A stretch of 9,735 nt of DNA from an uncultured Eubacteriales bacterium (GTDB taxonomy: Bacteria > Bacillota > Clostridia > Christensenellales > UBA1242): NCBI GenBank assembly GCA_948971535.1, contig CARFEX010000023.1, positions 1-9,735 on the forward strand, read 5' to 3'. The stretch's first letter is position 1. Each line of letters begins with the position of its first letter. The translations under genes were made by a program, and so were the position numbers. The notes below the pieces were generated by a model that saw nothing but the letters and a program-made list of their open reading frames with translations, did no database searches and was not told the origin of the DNA. Below, one piece after another: positions 7,335 through 9,735 of this stretch.

Positions 7335-8627
7335 ATGTTTACACCAAAACAAATAGTTGAAGAACTTGATAAATATATCATAGGTCAGCCTAAAGCAAAA
7401 AGAGCTGTGGCGATAGCACTCAGAAATAGATATAGAAGAAGCAAACTTTCAAAAGAAATGCGTGAGGAAATCACTCCAAAAAATATCATAATGAAAGGCC
7501 CAACAGGTGTTGGTAAAACAGAAATTGCAAGACGTCTTGCAAAACTTGTAAAAGCACCTTTTATTAAAATAGAAGCAACAAAGTATACCGAAGTTGGTTA
7601 TGTAGGACGTGATGTTGAAAGTATGGTGCGAGACCTCGTTGAAGTTGCTGTAAGAATGGTTAAGGATGAACAACGACATGAGACTGAAAGCAAAGTAGCA
7701 CCTATTGTCGAAAAAACTTTACTAAATGCTATCTGTGATGCAAAACGTAGCGAAGGGATAGATGTTGACAAAGATATAATACTTGGCGAGCTAAACAGTC
7801 AAAAGCTTGAAGAATATCAGATTGAAGTTTCGGTCATAGATAATCCAAAGCCAATTCTTCCTCTTGGTGGGCCAGAGATAAATTTAGGCTCAATGTTTGA
7901 CGGACTTATTCCACCAAAACATAAAAAGAGAAAGATGACTGTGGCAAGAGCAAGAGAATTATTATTGCAAGAAGAGTGTGATAAAATTATCGACCAAGAC
8001 AACCTCCATGCAGAAGCTATTCGCAGAACAGAAGAGGAAGGGATTATCTTTATTGATGAAATTGATAAAATTATTGGTAAAAGCGGTGGTTCAAATAGTC
8101 ATGACGTTTCAAGAGAGGGTGTTCAAAGAGATATTTTGCCAATAGTTGAAGGTTCAACTGTTGCTACAAAATATGGTAATGTTAAAACAGACTTTATTTT
8201 GTTTATAGCCTCTGGTGCATTCCATGTTTCAAATATAGCTGATATGATACCAGAACTTCAAGGTAGATTTCCAATCAGAGTGGAGCTTGAAAATCTTAAT
8301 AAAGAGGATTTTAAAAAGATACTCAGCGAAACAAAAAATTCTATTATTTTGCAGTATGCTAGCATTTTAAAAATTGATAATATAGATTTAAAATTCACTG
8401 ATGATGCTATAGATGAAATTGCTGAAATGACAGTTGCTGAAAATGAAACTAGTGAAAATATAGGTGCTAGACGTCTTCATACAATTATGGAACTATTGTT
8501 GGAAGATATTTCTTTCAACGCAACAGGTGAACATCCTATGCTTGAAGTTAAAATAGATAGAAACTATGTTCAAAATGCTTTTAAAGAAACAAAACGCAAA
8601 TATGACCTTAAGAAATATGTTTTATAG
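7335..8627 (+). CDS. hslU: HslU, AAA+ unfoldase of the HslVU protease
   Basis: This 430-residue AAA+ (Clp/Hsp100-type) ATPase forms a hexamer that recognises, unfolds and threads substrates into HslV. Walker A GPTGVGKT is at 55-62, the central pore loop GYVG at 88-91, and Walker B IIFIDE at about 237-242. An intermediate (I) domain lies between roughly 105 and 225. GVQRDILPIVEGSTV, the sensor and arginine-finger region IASGAFHVSN...PELQGRFPIRVEL, and sensor 2 ENIGARRLHTIMELLLED are all present. The C terminus ends in LKKYVL, like the family's conserved tail (LSRFIL in E. coli) that inserts into HslV. It is slightly shorter than E. coli HslU (443 residues), mostly in the I domain. It starts one base after hslV and is followed by tcdA after 10 nt, where Bacillus has codY. 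Confidence 0.97.
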   Translation: MFTPKQIVEELDKYIIGQPKAKRAVAIALRNRYRRSKLSKEMREEITPKNIIMKGPTGVGKTEIARRLAKLVKAPFIKIEATKYTEVGYVGRDVESMVRDLVEVAVRMVKDEQRHETESKVAPIVEKTLLNAICDAKRSEGIDVDKDIILGELNSQKLEEYQIEVSVIDNPKPILPLGGPEINLGSMFDGLIPPKHKKRKMTVARARELLLQEECDKIIDQDNLHAEAIRRTEEEGIIFIDEIDKIIGKSGGSNSHDVSREGVQRDILPIVEGSTVATKYGNVKTDFILFIASGAFHVSNIADMIPELQGRFPIRVELENLNKEDFKKILSETKNSIILQYASILKIDNIDLKFTDDAIDEIAEMTVAENETSENIGARRLHTIMELLLEDISFNATGEHPMLEVKIDRNYVQNAFKETKRKYDLKKYVL

Positions 8628-8637
8628 GTGAAAGGTT

Positions 8638-9321
8638 ATGGATACATCACGAAATGAAATTCTTATCGGTGCGTTAGGTCAAGAAAAAATTAGCAATAAA
8701 AATGTTTGTATTGTAGGTGTTGGTGGAGTGGGTGGTTATGTTGCTCATATGCTCGCTCGTGCAGGGGTAGGGAAAATTACTATTATTGACTTTGATAAAG
8801 TTTCTTCATCAAATATAAATAGACAACTTGTAGCGAGTGTTGACACTATAGGGAAAAGCAAAGTAGAAGTTCTAAAAAAACAGCTTGAAAATATAAATAC
8901 AGAGATAATCGTCAAAGCTATAGACCAAAAGTTGACCAAAGAGAATATTTTGTCACTAATTTGTGAAAAATATGATATAGTTGTTGATGCCATTGATAGT
9001 GTTGAGGACAAGGTTGCACTTATAGTATTTTGCAAAAAAAATGGTGTTCAAATAATTTCAGCAATGGGTGCGGGCAATAGATATATGATACCAAGATTTT
9101 ATCTAACCGATATTTATAAAACACATGATGACGGTCTTGCTAAAATTGTAAGAAAAAAACTTAGAGAAGAGGGTGTTGATAGCTTGGACGTAGTAACTTG
9201 TGAAGACAAAGCTGTCAAAACAGGAGAGAAAACTATTGGAAGTATAAGTTACTTTCCAGCTATGTGCGGTATAACTATTTCTGCTGTGATAATTAATAAA
9301 TTTTTGGAGGGGGAATTATGA
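8638..9321 (+). CDS. tcdA: tRNA threonylcarbamoyladenosine dehydratase (TcdA/CsdL, E1-like)
   Basis: This 227-residue ThiF/MoeB/E1-like protein is expected to activate N6-threonylcarbamoyladenosine at tRNA position 37 with ATP and cyclise it to ct6A. The nucleotide-binding GVGGVGG is at 27-33. The acidic residue ending strand 2 is D51, followed by N61-R62-Q63 and K75 of the adenylation site. VVDAIDS is at 115-121, and SAMGAGN...P.FYLTDIYKTHDDGLAKIVRKKLRE is diagnostic of TcdA over MoeB or ThiF. It is shorter than E. coli TcdA (268), close to Gram-positive homologues, and lacks the paired zinc-binding cysteines typical of MoeB. ATG 8638 has an AGGTG element 7 nt upstream, next to the hslU stop. 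The stop overlaps the thioredoxin ATG in an ATGA arrangement. The generic alternative is a ThiF-family E1-like protein of other function, which is less likely. Confidence 0.88.
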   Translation: MDTSRNEILIGALGQEKISNKNVCIVGVGGVGGYVAHMLARAGVGKITIIDFDKVSSSNINRQLVASVDTIGKSKVEVLKKQLENINTEIIVKAIDQKLTKENILSLICEKYDIVVDAIDSVEDKVALIVFCKKNGVQIISAMGAGNRYMIPRFYLTDIYKTHDDGLAKIVRKKLREEGVDSLDVVTCEDKAVKTGEKTIGSISYFPAMCGITISAVIINKFLEGEL

Positions 9322-9623
9322 AAATAATAAATGAAAATGAATTTAATGAAGTTACAAAGTCAGGTGTAGTATTGGTTGACTTTTTTGCATCTTGGTGTGG
9401 ACCTTGCCGTATGATGGCTGTTATTCTTGAAGATATAGCAAAAGAAGTAGACGGTACAGCTCAAATTTATAAGGTAGACGTTGATGAAAGCGAAAGCCTA
9501 GCGAGAAAGTTCGGTATCATGTCTATACCTACACTTTTATTATTTAAAAATGGACAACTGGTTGAAAAACATGTTGGAGTTTGGCAAAAAGAAGATTGTA
9601 TAAAGGCAATAAAAAATATTTAA
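9318..9623 (+). CDS. trxA: Thioredoxin
   Basis: This 101-residue classical thioredoxin reduces disulfides in cytosolic proteins and is itself reduced by thioredoxin reductase (not in the window). The active site WCGPC is at 26-30, with the buried aspartate D21 in VLVDFFASWCGPC. KVDVDE is at 52-57, and the cis-proline P71 is in MSIPTLLLFKNG. There is no signal peptide. A strong Shine-Dalgarno, GGAGGGGG at 9306-9313, precedes the ATG. The ATG overlaps the tcdA stop (ATGA), indicating translational coupling. It is the last gene before the terminator. The trxA symbol is by family; the genome may hold other thioredoxins. Confidence 0.94.
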   Translation: MKIINENEFNEVTKSGVVLVDFFASWCGPCRMMAVILEDIAKEVDGTAQIYKVDVDESESLARKFGIMSIPTLLLFKNGQLVEKHVGVWQKEDCIKAIKNI

Positions 9624-9633
9624 TAAACAAATT

Positions 9634-9669
9634 AAAAAAAAACACCGAAAAATTTCGGTGTTTTTTTTT
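9634..9669 (+). terminator. Strong intrinsic terminator ending the operon
   Basis: An inverted repeat with stem CACCGAA (9643-9649) and TTCGGTG (9654-9660) has a four-base loop. It is flanked by nine A (9634-9642) and nine T (9661-9669), which extend the stem and give the U tract. It lies 10 nt after the thioredoxin stop. The A/T symmetry means it could also stop transcripts arriving from the opposite side. Confidence 0.93.
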
Positions 9670-9703
9670 GTGTTTAAATTTAAAATTATTAAAAATTATT
9701 GAG

Positions 9704-9712
9704 TTATCCACA
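9704..9712 (+). promoter_or_regulatory. Perfect-consensus DnaA box (single)
   Basis: TTATCCACA matches the DnaA-binding consensus exactly. It lies in the AT-rich intergenic stretch after the terminator. Only one perfect copy was seen in the window, so it is not an origin by itself. It could be a DnaA titration or regulatory site, or a chance match. Confidence 0.35.
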
Positions 9713-9726
9713 TTAAAATATTTGAC

Positions 9727-9735
9727 GGGGGGGGG
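9727..9735. other. Terminal run of nine G at the window edge
   Basis: Nine consecutive G close the sequence, although the surrounding DNA is very AT-rich and no other run like it was seen in the window. Poly-G at a contig end is a known signature of two-colour Illumina chemistry. It could instead be a real G tract continuing beyond the edge. Confidence 0.7.

Noticed and set aside
1..9735. Apparent absence of CCGG as a second avoided site
   Set aside because: Only a handful would be expected at this base composition, so a zero count is not convincing. GGCC, with the same composition, does occur several times.

Overview
The window is a low-G+C (roughly one third G+C by eye), gene-dense stretch with every gene on the + strand. 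It looks like part of a chromosome of a Bacillota (Firmicutes), most likely an uncultured Clostridia-like lineage. The evidence is the dprA-topA-trmFO-hslV-hslU order typical of that phylum, strong AAGGAG/GGAGG ribosome binding sites, and TGA used as a stop (end of tcdA), which argues against Mycoplasma-type code. A run of nine G at the last base suggests a metagenomic or draft contig that ends here. The species assignment is inference.

Layout: 1-157 is a short AT-rich leader with a candidate extended -10 promoter. It is followed by nine tightly packed genes: an AlkD-family DNA alkylation repair protein (158-826), a YifB/ComM-type AAA+ ATPase (844-2379), dprA (2382-3458, GTG start), topA (3474-5552, TTG start), a divergent TrmFO-family flavoprotein (5542-6810), hslV (6794-7333), hslU (7335-8627), tcdA (8638-9321) and a thioredoxin (9318-9623). 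Gaps are 1-17 nt or the genes overlap (11, 17 and 4 nt). A strong hairpin terminator with A/T flanks follows at 9634-9669. The simplest reading is one long transcript. No stretch over 300 nt lacks a gene, and I saw no tRNA, rRNA, CRISPR or mobile element.

Functionally the cluster groups DNA handling (alkylation repair, YifB/ComM, DprA, topoisomerase I), RNA modification (TrmFO-like, TcdA) and protein quality and redox (HslVU protease, thioredoxin). Compared with Bacillus, the xerC/codV gene between trmFO and hslV and the codY gene after hslU are missing; tcdA and trx stand in the codY place.

Two signals stand out. First, the TrmFO homologue keeps the FAD-binding frame. However, it has lost the FEGC-type segment with the second catalytic cysteine and the PAGGALAVDR-type segment, and it has gained a CxCxxC plus CxxC cysteine cluster. 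It may therefore no longer do the canonical reaction. Second, I found no GATC anywhere in 9735 bases, although GATA, GATG and GATT are abundant. All 18 Asp codons that precede a codon beginning with C are GAC, in genes that otherwise prefer GAT. This points to strong selection against GATC.
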